Shown here: piece by piece, positions 54,743-63,563 of the stretch
Numbering within the stretch: position 1 is the first letter of the stretch
Layout of the letters: every line of letters starts with the position of its first letter
Assembly: GCA_024760545.1 (NCBI GenBank)
Contig: CP060501.1
Span: forward strand, 2,682,036 to 2,746,035
Direction: 5' to 3'
Source of the DNA: Nitrospira sp.
GTDB taxonomy: Bacteria > Nitrospirota > Nitrospiria > Nitrospirales > Nitrospiraceae
Length of the DNA: 64,000 nt
Notes under the pieces: generated by a model
Told to the model about the DNA's origin: nothing
What the model saw: the letters and a program-made list of their open reading frames with translations, nothing else
The model's database searches: none
Made by a program: the position numbers and the translations under genes

Positions 54743-55122
54743 CCTTTGCGTGCCTTCCTCGTATGAAATGCAAGCCTTCATCGGCAATGCGGTGCCGCAC
54801 TGTACCAAAAGTCGGCTCACCGGCCAATAATTATTTCTGAATCTTCTTGCAGAGAAACGATACCGCCCTCAGCCGCTTTCCCTTACAGGTATGGCATTAC
54901 CATTGCTTCCCCGGTTCTCCGGCATCGACTGTAATGAGTTCTTGCGACAGACGTCGGCTCATGGCTTGACAGAACGGAAGGATTGGTGTGAGCATCATGT
55001 GTTTCCTTCCACTCGACATCTTGAACAGTCTGCAGAATGTGTCGATTGAGGTCTTATGCAACCCTGAAAAGTGATCGTGCAGATGAACGCATGAGGGGAT
55101 TTCTAACGTGGGGAGGGATGAG
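54743..55122. other. Divergent gap of 380 bp between mlaA and usp
   Basis: It should carry promoters for both genes. A TTGACA at 54966-54971 has no good -10 at the right distance. No gene or strong repeat seen. Confidence 0.45.
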
Positions 55123-55974
55123 ATGGCGATGAAAGCAATAATAGGGGTAGATGGTTCCCGGTACTCGGAGTGGCTCTTAGGATGGCTGAGTAAGATGCCG
55201 TTTCGTTCTTCGCCACGTGTCACGGCAGTTCATGCGATCGATATCGACTCGGCTCGTGCTCCATTCGTCACGCACCCGTCCGTCAGTGGGCACGAACCCG
55301 ATGAAGGGGAGGCCATTCACCTCGTGGAGACTCGAGCCAAGCAGGTGGAAATGGAAACGAAGCAGCGTATGGCGGAGCTGGGGTTGGAAGGGTCGGTGCG
55401 CGTGGAGAAGGGACAAATTGCGCATGCCCTCCTCAGACGTGCGGGTCGTACCGCACTGATAGCGGTAGGGAGCCGGGGCCTGGACGCAGTCGACCGTTTC
55501 GTATTGGGGAGCGTGTCGACAGCGATTACGGTTCACGCGCGTTCTCCGGTTTTGATTGTGAAGGAGCCACCACAAACCATTCGGCGGATTCTATTCGCAA
55601 CAGATGGCTCTCCCTCATCTACGAAGGCCCTTCAGTTCCTCACCAAGCAATTCAAGGTCAAGTCCGAAGCCGAACCACTTCATATTCTGCTGGTGCACGT
55701 CATGCCGTTTCTGCGCTACACAGTGGTGAAGGAAGCAGGGGAAAAATTGCTCGCCCAAGAGGCGGCCAAGCTTGAGAAGGCCGGGTATCGCGTCAGGGAA
55801 TTCCCACGCGTGGGACCGGCCGCGGAAGAGATCATGAAAGTGGTGAATCGAGAACAACCGGACCTGATCGTCACTGGAGCGAAGGGGAGAAGCGCTATGG
55901 CGCGCTTTCTCTTAGGGAGCGTCTCGACAAAGCTGATACACCAGAGCGCATGCTCCGTACTCGTGGTCAGATAA
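55123..55974 (+). CDS. Tandem universal stress protein
   Basis: 283 residues with two Usp domains: VGSRGLDAVDRFVLGSVSTA in the first, VTGAKGRSAMARFLLGSVST in the second. In the first loop Gly is spaced as in ATP-binding members. GGAGG (55112-55116) supports ATG 55123; a GTG at 55108 is also in frame. It is a diverged relative of the Usp at 27.2 kb. It is convergent with the 26-residue peptide gene and separated from it by a terminator-like hairpin. Confidence 0.9.
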   Translation: MAMKAIIGVDGSRYSEWLLGWLSKMPFRSSPRVTAVHAIDIDSARAPFVTHPSVSGHEPDEGEAIHLVETRAKQVEMETKQRMAELGLEGSVRVEKGQIAHALLRRAGRTALIAVGSRGLDAVDRFVLGSVSTAITVHARSPVLIVKEPPQTIRRILFATDGSPSSTKALQFLTKQFKVKSEAEPLHILLVHVMPFLRYTVVKEAGEKLLAQEAAKLEKAGYRVREFPRVGPAAEEIMKVVNREQPDLIVTGAKGRSAMARFLLGSVSTKLIHQSACSVLVVR

Positions 55975-56019
55975 GCCCATCACCTCGAGAATCCAGCGCA
56001 CCTTTCAGAAATCCATCCA

Positions 56020-56047
56020 TCGCTCGCCCCGTATGAGGGGCGAGCGA
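56020..56047. terminator. Terminator-like hairpin between convergent genes
   Basis: TCGCTCGCCCC (56020-56030) and GGGGCGAGCGA (56037-56047) form a perfect 11-bp GC-rich stem with a 6-nt loop, 45 bp after the usp stop. No T-run on either strand, so it may block readthrough or protect 3' ends rather than terminate alone. Confidence 0.5.
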
Positions 56048-56197
56048 GACATCAGTTGGAGAGGGCTTGGCGAACCGGGAACATCACCGCTCTTCGAAAG
56101 AGTCCCTTCTCCATGAAAAACATGCGTCTTCACCGAGCTCATCCACCAGGGAAAGGAACTTTTCTCGAAGCGGAACGTCCAATTCCTCGACGATACG

Positions 56198-56278
56198 CTA
56201 CACGCTCTTTTTATAAACGATGAGCCCACCGAGGAGGAGTGCACCCATCACAAGCGCGAACAACCACATCATATCCAT
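56198..56278 (-). CDS. 26-residue single-span membrane peptide, YKKSV type
   Basis: The ATG at 56278 follows AAAGGAG with a five-base gap. The peptide starts MDMMWLFALVMGALLL, has a GG pair and ends IVYKKSV, matching the 27-residue peptide at 53.5 kb in length, GG position and last five residues, though codons differ (TAT AAA AAG AGC GTG here). It lies on the far side of the mlaA-usp block. No family is known to me. Confidence 0.7.
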   Translation of the reverse strand: MDMMWLFALVMGALLLGGLIVYKKSV

Positions 56279-56519
56279 AACGGCTCCTTTCATTTAAGAC
56301 CAACGTGAACGCTTGTCCTATGAATGGAGCAACTCTTGTGCTTGAATCGCGCGAAGCGGACCGTCCCTAAACTCCGCAAAAAGAAGCCTATCCGGCCTCG
56401 TGTGTGCGGAACGCATCCAGGGGGTTGGGGGAAATGTCCTCAAGACTGTCCATTCAATTGGACAGAAGCAGGGAAGAAGCTATCGAATACGCATATGGTC
56501 CCGGTCAAAAGGCCCACGG

Positions 56520-57464
56520 CTATCGCAGACGGTCACGCCCATGCGGCGTGGAAAGATCTTGGTCGGGTCCGATTGGGACAATGCGGGTAGGATTGATGTC
56601 GTCGTGCGTGATGTAGTAGTGCCGCTTAATATGATCGAAATTGACAGTTTCAGCGATGCCGTCAGTTTGGTAGAGGTCCTTGAGATACCCAAAGAGGTTC
56701 GGGTAGTCGATGATACGCCGGACGTTGCACTTGAAATGTCCATGATACACCGCGTCGAACCGAACCAATGTGACGAAGAGCCGCCAGTCGGTTTCAACCA
56801 ACTCCGGTCCGAAGAGATAACGGCGGGATGCAAGACGCGCATCGAGTTGATCCAAGGCGGCGAACAATCGCCCTGCCGCTCGTTCATAGGCGCCCTGAGA
56901 TGTGGCGAATCCCGCTCGGTAGACCCCGTCGTTCACGTTCTCGTAGATAAAAGTGTTGAGCTCATCGATCTCCTGTCGCCATCCGTCCGGGTATAAATCG
57001 ATCGGACTTTCAGTGAATCGATTGAATTCACCGTTGAAGATTCTCATCAGGTCATCGTCGGAATTGGTGACGATGCGTTTGGTCACGCGATCCCACAGGA
57101 CCGGAACCGTCATACGACCGATATAGGCCGGATCGGTCTTTTTATAGGCTTCGCGCAAGAACTGAAACCCATTGATGGGGTCGAGGGAATGTCCCGCACC
57201 TTCGCGAAATGCCCATCCTCGCTCGTCGCGAATGGGGTCCACGACCGTCATACCGATCACCGTCTCGAGCTTCTTCAGCTTGCGCACGATGATCGTGCGA
57301 TGTGCCCACGGGCAAGCCCATGAGACGTAGAGATGATAGCGGCCGGCTTCGGCAGGATAGCCCGAGCTCCCGTTGGCGGTCACCCATTCCCGGAACGCAT
57401 CCGGCTGTCGGGTAAACTCGCCGGCCGGCGATTGTTCGTCGGGAAATTGCGCCTGGATCCCCAT
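56520..57464 (-). CDS. Glutathionyl-hydroquinone reductase (YqjG/ECM4 family)
   Basis: 314 residues. The N-terminal thioredoxin-like domain has the catalytic Cys in YVSWACPWAHRTIIVRKLKK, and VPVLWDRVTKRIVTNSDDDL; the C-terminal helical domain has RLFVTLVRFDAVYHGHFKCN. The family removes glutathione from glutathionyl-hydroquinones. Whether glutathione exists in this organism is not shown. It is divergent from the RND operon across a region with a 10-bp inverted repeat. Confidence 0.9.
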   Translation of the reverse strand: MGIQAQFPDEQSPAGEFTRQPDAFREWVTANGSSGYPAEAGRYHLYVSWACPWAHRTIIVRKLKKLETVIGMTVVDPIRDERGWAFREGAGHSLDPINGFQFLREAYKKTDPAYIGRMTVPVLWDRVTKRIVTNSDDDLMRIFNGEFNRFTESPIDLYPDGWRQEIDELNTFIYENVNDGVYRAGFATSQGAYERAAGRLFAALDQLDARLASRRYLFGPELVETDWRLFVTLVRFDAVYHGHFKCNVRRIIDYPNLFGYLKDLYQTDGIAETVNFDHIKRHYYITHDDINPTRIVPIGPDQDLSTPHGRDRLR

Positions 57465-57544
57465 ACACAGAGCCGTTTCCTTTCGGAATCAGTATCTCAT
57501 ATCAACGACCCAAGGTGTTAGGAGGTCTCAGTATGCCTGACGCG

Positions 57545-57579
57545 TTTTGCTACGGCATCGAATCCGGATCGTAGCAAAA
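57545..57579. repeat. 10-bp inverted repeat between GS-HQR and the RND pump
   Basis: TTTTGCTACG (57545-57554) and CGTAGCAAAA (57570-57579) are exact complements with a 15-nt centre that can pair further (ATC 57557-57559 / GAT 57567-57569). It sits in the 239-bp divergent region and is not followed by a T-run, so an operator is more likely than a terminator. Confidence 0.55.
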
Positions 57580-57703
57580 GGCCACGATTGTTCGGCGTTG
57601 CGCGAAGAAAACAACGTATTTGAGGGGCATGCCCCGTGCGAGAAGGCTAGAAGGGGGAGGGGTGTCTCTGGGGTTGAAGCGCAATGCCAAGGAGTTGTGA
57701 TTC

Positions 57704-58918
57704 GTGGGTAGTCCCGGGCTGAATCGGAACGCGACCGTCTTTCTGGCTTATGCCATGCGTGGTCTGGCGGCCTGTGCGATCGTGGCAGCGAGCACCGGTT
57801 GTGAGAACAAACCGGCGGCGGACACCTCCACCGTCAAACCGGACTCTGCTTCCACATCACCGGGAGTCGTGCGTCTGACGCCGGAAGAGTTATCTCGGAT
57901 GCAGCTGGAACTTGCACCGGTGGTGCAAGGACAGATTCTTTCGCATCGTGAGTTTCCCGCAACCGTTCAAGCCAACCAGAACGAACTGGCCGAGGTTACC
58001 ACCTTGATTCGAGGCCGGGTCGTGAAGGTTCAGGTGGATGTCGGCCAGGACGTGAAAAAGGGCGCTCTCTTGGCAATGCTCCACAGCATGGACCTTGGCG
58101 TCGCGGAAGGAGATTACCTCAAGGCCGGGGCAAGACTGCAAGAGGCGGAACTCGCGCATCTCCGTGCCAAGGATCTGTACGAAAACAACGCCGTCAGCCT
58201 TGCCGAACTGCAACGACGCGAGGCCGCCATGAAGACGGCGAGAGCCGAACTGCGGGAGGCAAAGAACCGTCTCGAGCTGCTTGGGGTGCCACGAGAAGAG
58301 ATCGACAGGCTTGAGCGGGAGTTGACGATCAAGGCCGACATGCCCTTGCGCGCCCCGTTCGAGGGGCGGGTCATCACGCGCAACATTACGCGTGGAGAAG
58401 TAGTCGAGACGGATCAAAAGCTTTTTACCGTGGCGAATCTCACCAATATGTGGGTGATCGGCAACGTGCCGGAGAAGGACGTTCAATTCATCCACAAAGA
58501 TCAGAAGGTCGAAGTGGTCTTGGCGGCCTATCCCCATGCGCTCACCACCGGTGTCATTACCTACATCGGGGATGTGCTTGATCCGGGCACTCGTACCATG
58601 CGCCTGCGAGTGACAGTCCCGAATCCCTATCGGCTGCTGAAGCCGGAAATGTTTGCCATCGTCCGCGTGTATACGGCGTCCAGTCCGGACACGCTGAGCG
58701 TGCCGCTGGCGGCGATCCAAGACGGGCCTGCCGGCAAGATGGTGTTTGTTCAGCGGGGGGCCGGGGCGTTTGAGGCGCGGACAGTCACGTTGGGGAACGA
58801 AGAACGCGACGTCGTCAGCGTGTTGGAAGGGGTGACGGCAGGCGAACAGGTCGTCACCAAGGGCTCCTTCGCTCTCAGGTCAGAAATGGAACGGCATAAG
58901 ATCGAGCCTTCGCTATGA
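57704..58918 (+). CDS. RND efflux periplasmic adaptor (CzcB/HlyD type)
   Basis: 404 residues from a GTG after AAGGAG. The leader contains IVAASTGC, a probable lipobox. The adaptor folds in order: barrel-sandwich halves (LIRGRVVKVQVDVGQDVKKG and MPLRAPFEGRVITRNITRGE) around a helical hairpin (residues ~140-210, AELAHLRAKDLYENNAVSLA), then a beta-barrel domain. It links the inner-membrane pump to an outer-membrane channel, which is not encoded here. It overlaps the pump gene by ATGA. Confidence 0.9.
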   Translation: MGSPGLNRNATVFLAYAMRGLAACAIVAASTGCENKPAADTSTVKPDSASTSPGVVRLTPEELSRMQLELAPVVQGQILSHREFPATVQANQNELAEVTTLIRGRVVKVQVDVGQDVKKGALLAMLHSMDLGVAEGDYLKAGARLQEAELAHLRAKDLYENNAVSLAELQRREAAMKTARAELREAKNRLELLGVPREEIDRLERELTIKADMPLRAPFEGRVITRNITRGEVVETDQKLFTVANLTNMWVIGNVPEKDVQFIHKDQKVEVVLAAYPHALTTGVITYIGDVLDPGTRTMRLRVTVPNPYRLLKPEMFAIVRVYTASSPDTLSVPLAAIQDGPAGKMVFVQRGAGAFEARTVTLGNEERDVVSVLEGVTAGEQVVTKGSFALRSEMERHKIEPSL

Positions 58919-61900
58919 TCGCCGCGCTTCTGGAATTTTCGCTGCGCCAACGGATACTGATCATTGGCCTGGCCTGCCTGTTGTCCGTCATCGGTGTGAT
59001 TGCCTTTGAGTCCATTCCGATCGATGCCTATCCAGACGTGACCAACATCCAAGTGCAGGTGCTGACCGAGGCGGCGGGTCTCTCCCCGGTCGAAGTGGAG
59101 CGGTTCATTACGTATCCCCTCGAACTCCAGATGACGGGTCTGCCGGGTCTGGCGGAAATCCGCTCGCTCTCCAAATTCGCGCTCTCTCAGATTACGGTGG
59201 TCTTTCAAGACGAGGTCGATATCTACTTCGCCCGCCAGTTGGTCCTGGAGCGGATCATGGCGGCCAAAGAGCGGTTACCGGAGGGGCTCGAGCCCGTGAT
59301 GGCCCCCGTCACCACTGGGCTGGGCGAGGTCTATCACTATTATATCGAAGGGTCCCATGCGACGGCCACGGATCCTCAGGTCGTCGAGAGGGAACTGACG
59401 GATCAACGGACAATGCAGGACTGGGTCTTGCGCCCTCTGCTGAAGAGCGTGCCGGGCGTGATTGACGTGAACGGCATGGGCGGGTTCGTGAAACAGTATC
59501 AAGTCCTGGTGGATTCGGCCAAGCTCCGCAAGTTCGACTTGACGCTCCACCAGATCTATGAGGCGGTGGTGAAGAACAACGCCAATGTCGGGGGCAATGT
59601 GTTGGAACGGCATGCCGACCGCTCGATCGTGCGAGGACTCGGGCTGATCAAGACCGTGAGCGATATCGAATCCATCATCGTGAAAGAGGTCGGCGGCACG
59701 CCGGTATTCGTTCGGGATGTCGCGGAAGTCCAGATAGGCCACGCCGTTCGCCATGGTGCCGTGGTCCTCAATGGGGAGCGGGAGGTTGTGATTGGAACGG
59801 TGTTGATGCTTCGCGGAGCGAATGCCCGTCAGGTGGTCGAAGCCGTCAAGGACAAGGTGCAGGATCTCCAGCAGAGTACGATTCTTCCGCCCGGCACGAA
59901 ACTGATTCCATTCTATGATCGCATCGAATTGGTAAATGCCGCCATCCAGACGGTGCGCGACGCGTTGATCGAAGGGATCGTGTTGGTGGTCTTCGTCTTC
60001 TTTTTCTTCCTGGGCCACGTGCGCAGCGCCGTCGTCGTGACCGTCTCGCTGATCGTTACCCCCTTGATCACATTCATCGCCATGCAGCGCTTGGGACTTT
60101 CAGCCAATCTGATGACGCTTGGTGGGCTGGCCATCGCCATCGGTGAGATCGCGGACGGCTCGCTGGTCGTGGTCGAAAACGTGTATCGCCATCTCGCGCA
60201 GACTAACGCGGAGACTGCAAAAAGCAAGGTCGACGTGATTCTCCAGGCCACGAAAGAAGTGGGCCGGCCGATCCTCTTCGGCATTCTGATCATCAGCGTC
60301 GTCTTTCTGCCGCTCATGACGTTGCACGGAATGGAGGGGAAGATGTTCGCGCCGTTGGCCTATACGCTGGTGATCGCGCTCCTCGTTTCGGTCGTGGTGA
60401 CGTTGACGCTGTCGCCGGTGCTCGCATCGTTGTTCCTGCGCGGCGATCATCAGGGAGAAACCCGTGTGACACGCTGGATGAGGCAGGGCTATCTGCCCGT
60501 GCTCCGGTGGACACTCCGGCACCGCGGCTTGGTCCTGACCGGTTCGATCATCATCGTATTGAGCAGTCTTGCTCTCGTTCCATTCGTGGGGCGGGAATTT
60601 ATTCCGCTCCTGGAGGAAGGGGCCCTGACCCCCCAGGTTGTGAAGCTGCCGAGCGTGTCGTTGGCCGAATCCATCGAAATGGAGAAGCATGCCCAAAAGG
60701 TGATGCTGGAGTTTCCCGAAGTGAAGATGGCGGTGAGCAGAATCGGTCGGGCCGAAATTCCCTACCATCCGGAAGATCTGTATGAAAGCGATCCGATCGT
60801 GTCCTTGCATGATCGAAGTCTCTGGAAAACGGCGAGAACCCAATCGGGGTTGACCGACGCCATGAGGAAAAAACTGGCGGAGATCCCCGGGATCTCCGTC
60901 CTCATGAGCCAGCCGATTCAAGAACGGGTAGACGAGCTGATCTCCGGCATCAGGACCCAGTGCGCCATCAAGCTGTTCGGAGACGATCTCGATGTGCTCC
61001 GTGACAAGGCGCAAGAGATCGCCGATTTGATGCAGCAGATCAAGGGCGTCAAAGATATCAAGATCGAACAGATTGCCGGCCAGCCCTATCTCATCATCGA
61101 TGTCGATCGGCAGAAGATCGCCCGCTACGGCATCAACGTGGCCGACGTGCAGGAGATCATCACCAGCGCCATTGGAGGCAAAGTGGCGACTTATGTGTAC
61201 GAGGGCGAGCGGCGGTTTCAGTTGACGCTTCGGTTTCCAGAGCCGCAACGCAACAGTATCGGCGCCATCAAGGAGATTCGGGTGAAATCGGCTTCCGGCG
61301 CACTGATCCCGATGAGCGATCTCGCCACGATTGAGATGCGCGAGGGACCGGCTCGCATCAGTCGCGAGCATGTGAAGCGCCGTATCTACATCGGCTTCAA
61401 TGTTGTCGGGCGGGACATCGGTGGCGTGGTGGATGAAGGTCGAAAGAAGCTAGTGATGCAGGTCCGGCTGCCGGAAGGATACAGCGTCGTATGGGGCGGG
61501 GCGTTCGAAAATATGGAACGGGCCAACGCGCGACTCTCGATCGTCGTGCCGATTACCTTAGGACTTGTGTATCTCTTGCTCTTCTGGGCGTTTCACTCGC
61601 TGCGTTACGCGACCTTGATTGTTCTCAATCTCCCCTTCGCCTTGATCGGTGGCGTGGTCTCACTGTGGCTGAGCGGGCAGTATCTGAGCGTACCGGCCTC
61701 CATCGGCTTCATCGAACTGTTTGGGCTCGCGGTGGGCAATGGCATCGTCCTCGTCTCGTACATTAATCAGCTGCGGAGCGACGGAAAACAAACGGACGAG
61801 GCCATCGTCACCGGATGCAGCCTGCGTCTTCGTCCGGTCGTGATGACGATGATGACCACATTGCTGGGGCTCCTGCCGCTGGCGCTGGCCCAGGGGATTG

Positions 61901-62046
61901 GGGCTGAGGTCCAACGGCCACTCGCCAGCGTCGTCATAGGCGGGCTCTTCACATCGACGGCGCTGACGCTGGTCGTGCTGCCTGTGCTCTACAGCATGTT
62001 TGCGGGGCAGGTGGTCAAGAAAGAGGAGGCGCCTGAATGGGTGTAA
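58915..62046 (+). CDS. Heavy-metal RND efflux pump (CzcA/CusA family)
   Basis: 1,043 residues with the full RND layout: LLEFSLRQRILIIGLACLLS as first membrane helix, large periplasmic loops, and a second set of helices. The proton-relay helix reads GGLAIAIGEIADGSLVVVEN, with the Asp and Glu spacing of the heavy-metal group but an unusual Gly-Glu pair. PDVTNIQVQVLTEAAGLSPV is the family N-terminal signature. It exports divalent or monovalent metal ions; which one is not decided. The start overlaps the adaptor stop. Confidence 0.93.
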   Translation: MIAALLEFSLRQRILIIGLACLLSVIGVIAFESIPIDAYPDVTNIQVQVLTEAAGLSPVEVERFITYPLELQMTGLPGLAEIRSLSKFALSQITVVFQDEVDIYFARQLVLERIMAAKERLPEGLEPVMAPVTTGLGEVYHYYIEGSHATATDPQVVERELTDQRTMQDWVLRPLLKSVPGVIDVNGMGGFVKQYQVLVDSAKLRKFDLTLHQIYEAVVKNNANVGGNVLERHADRSIVRGLGLIKTVSDIESIIVKEVGGTPVFVRDVAEVQIGHAVRHGAVVLNGEREVVIGTVLMLRGANARQVVEAVKDKVQDLQQSTILPPGTKLIPFYDRIELVNAAIQTVRDALIEGIVLVVFVFFFFLGHVRSAVVVTVSLIVTPLITFIAMQRLGLSANLMTLGGLAIAIGEIADGSLVVVENVYRHLAQTNAETAKSKVDVILQATKEVGRPILFGILIISVVFLPLMTLHGMEGKMFAPLAYTLVIALLVSVVVTLTLSPVLASLFLRGDHQGETRVTRWMRQGYLPVLRWTLRHRGLVLTGSIIIVLSSLALVPFVGREFIPLLEEGALTPQVVKLPSVSLAESIEMEKHAQKVMLEFPEVKMAVSRIGRAEIPYHPEDLYESDPIVSLHDRSLWKTARTQSGLTDAMRKKLAEIPGISVLMSQPIQERVDELISGIRTQCAIKLFGDDLDVLRDKAQEIADLMQQIKGVKDIKIEQIAGQPYLIIDVDRQKIARYGINVADVQEIITSAIGGKVATYVYEGERRFQLTLRFPEPQRNSIGAIKEIRVKSASGALIPMSDLATIEMREGPARISREHVKRRIYIGFNVVGRDIGGVVDEGRKKLVMQVRLPEGYSVVWGGAFENMERANARLSIVVPITLGLVYLLLFWAFHSLRYATLIVLNLPFALIGGVVSLWLSGQYLSVPASIGFIELFGLAVGNGIVLVSYINQLRSDGKQTDEAIVTGCSLRLRPVVMTMMTTLLGLLPLALAQGIGAEVQRPLASVVIGGLFTSTALTLVVLPVLYSMFAGQVVKKEEAPEWV

Positions 62047-62151
62047 GACGGTGGGAGGTTAAGGAGTCGTTTAACGTTCCCTAAGGACTTTCTTCGCAGG
62101 CGGCGAGTCTGCCGCTACATAGGGCACTAAACTTGTATGAGTGTGTGGTGA

Positions 62152-62167
62152 GTTTGCCGAGGCAAAC
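62152..62167. promoter_or_regulatory. Palindromic operator candidate
   Basis: GTTTGCC (62152-62158) GA GGCAAAC (62161-62167) is a perfect palindrome with a 2-bp centre, too tight for a stable RNA hairpin and so suggestive of a dimeric protein site. It is 64 bp before the TPR/FGE gene, within the 185-bp gap after the RND pump. Confidence 0.45.
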
Positions 62168-62231
62168 CATCATGGCAAGGAGGCGAGGCCGGCTCCTGGT
62201 GTCATCACAATCAATCGGGAGGGAAGATTCC

Positions 62232-63500
62232 ATGAGACAGATGCTGGCAAAGCTGACCTTGTTGTGCCTCTTCATTGCTCCGGCGGCAATCGCGCAGGCT
62301 GTCGGTGCCGGTGAGCAGGATTTCTCCAAGGGGGAGAGTCTGTTAAAGAACAAACAGTATGCGGAAGCACGCGCATCACTGGAAGCCGGGATCTTGAAAG
62401 AGCCGTCGAATGCGCAGGCTCATATAAACCTGGCTGAAGCGTGCCGAGGCTTGGGGGTCTGGACCTGTGCAGAGAACCATTACGAAACGGCATTGGACCT
62501 GGATGCTAAGTCCAGCGCGACCGGGTCGACGCAACCACGTTTACGAAAAGCCACAGTGTGGCGGTCACTTGAGGAAGTAACGACATGGCGGTTGCTGGAC
62601 GAGGCGAAGCAGCTGATTGCTTCCGGGAAGGTTTCCCCTGAAAGGATGAAACAGGCGGAGGACGCCCTGGACAGCGCGAATGAGCTCGGTCTCAATACCG
62701 ATCAACAAGCTCTTTATCTACAGCTGCAGGCGAAACTTCCACGACAGCGATCCGTTGCCGTATCGAACAGGATGACATTGAGCGGATCGGCAGGAGGGGT
62801 GGGATGGACCGATATCCAAGACATGCCGATGGCACTGGTGCCGGCGGGGGAATTCACAATGGGGAGCATGATGGGCGATGATGAAAAGCCCGTGCGACGC
62901 ATCTATTTGAATGCCTTTTACATGGACAAATATGAAGTGACCGTAGGCCAATATGCCAGGTACCTGGATGTGACGGACATGGAAGAGCCTCCGGATTGGA
63001 GCGTCATGAATCAACCCCAACATCAGAGACGACCGGTCGTCAATGTCGATTGGGAGGACGCCGTCAAATACTGCAAATGGGCCGGTAAACGCCTGCCGAC
63101 GGAGGCGGAGTGGGAGAAAGCGGCACGGGGAACGGATGGGCGTATCTATCCCTGGGGCAATGAGGCGCCAAGTCGGCTCCACGCGAATTATGGAAGAAAA
63201 GAAAGGGATGACCATATGGCGTTAGTTCCGGTTGGGTCGTTTGAAGAGGGCAAGAGTATATATGGCATCTATGATATGGCCGGTAATGCTTGGGAGTGGG
63301 TCTTCGATTGGTACGACCATGATTATTACAAGAATGGCCCGCGGAAAAACCCAATAGGGCCGGCAAAAGGTGATGGGAAGGTGGTACGCGGCGGGTCCTG
63401 GCTGTACGTTGCTGAGTTCCTGCGTTCCGCTCACCGGTTCAGCGCGCAGCCGACGAACCGATACTTCGGCTACGGATTCCGTTGCGCAAAGACGCCGTAA
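62232..63500 (+). CDS. TPR plus FGE-sulfatase (SUMF1-like) exported protein
   Basis: 422 residues. Signal peptide (PAAIAQA), TPR-like repeats (~30-150; QYAEARASLEAGILKEPSNA, AQAHINLAEACRGLGVWTCA), then a formylglycine-generating-enzyme-like domain: ALVPAGEFTMGSMMGDDEKP, DKYEVTVGQYARYL, GKRLPTEAEWEKAARGTDGR, NAWEWVFDWYDHDYY and VRGGSWLYVAEFLRSAHRFS. The end GYGFRCAKT is typical. The two catalytic Cys of true FGE are not evident, so it may bind a ligand or assist maturation. GGGAGGGAAG selects ATG 62232. Confidence 0.85.
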   Translation: MRQMLAKLTLLCLFIAPAAIAQAVGAGEQDFSKGESLLKNKQYAEARASLEAGILKEPSNAQAHINLAEACRGLGVWTCAENHYETALDLDAKSSATGSTQPRLRKATVWRSLEEVTTWRLLDEAKQLIASGKVSPERMKQAEDALDSANELGLNTDQQALYLQLQAKLPRQRSVAVSNRMTLSGSAGGVGWTDIQDMPMALVPAGEFTMGSMMGDDEKPVRRIYLNAFYMDKYEVTVGQYARYLDVTDMEEPPDWSVMNQPQHQRRPVVNVDWEDAVKYCKWAGKRLPTEAEWEKAARGTDGRIYPWGNEAPSRLHANYGRKERDDHMALVPVGSFEEGKSIYGIYDMAGNAWEWVFDWYDHDYYKNGPRKNPIGPAKGDGKVVRGGSWLYVAEFLRSAHRFSAQPTNRYFGYGFRCAKTP

Positions 63501-63563
63501 CCATTGCGCCGATGGGAGGATGGGTTGTCTGACGGTTCTTCGCGGTCCCTCGAGAAAGGCGGC

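Noticed and set aside
56324-56590. 88-codon plus-strand frame with three Cys (VCGTHPGGWGKCPQDCPF)
   Set aside because: No SD, overlaps the 3' end of the hydroquinone reductase gene, no family. Kept only as a weak possibility.
60100-61371. 423-codon minus-strand frame inside the RND pump
   Set aside because: Low-complexity His/Asp-rich composition typical of an antisense shadow.
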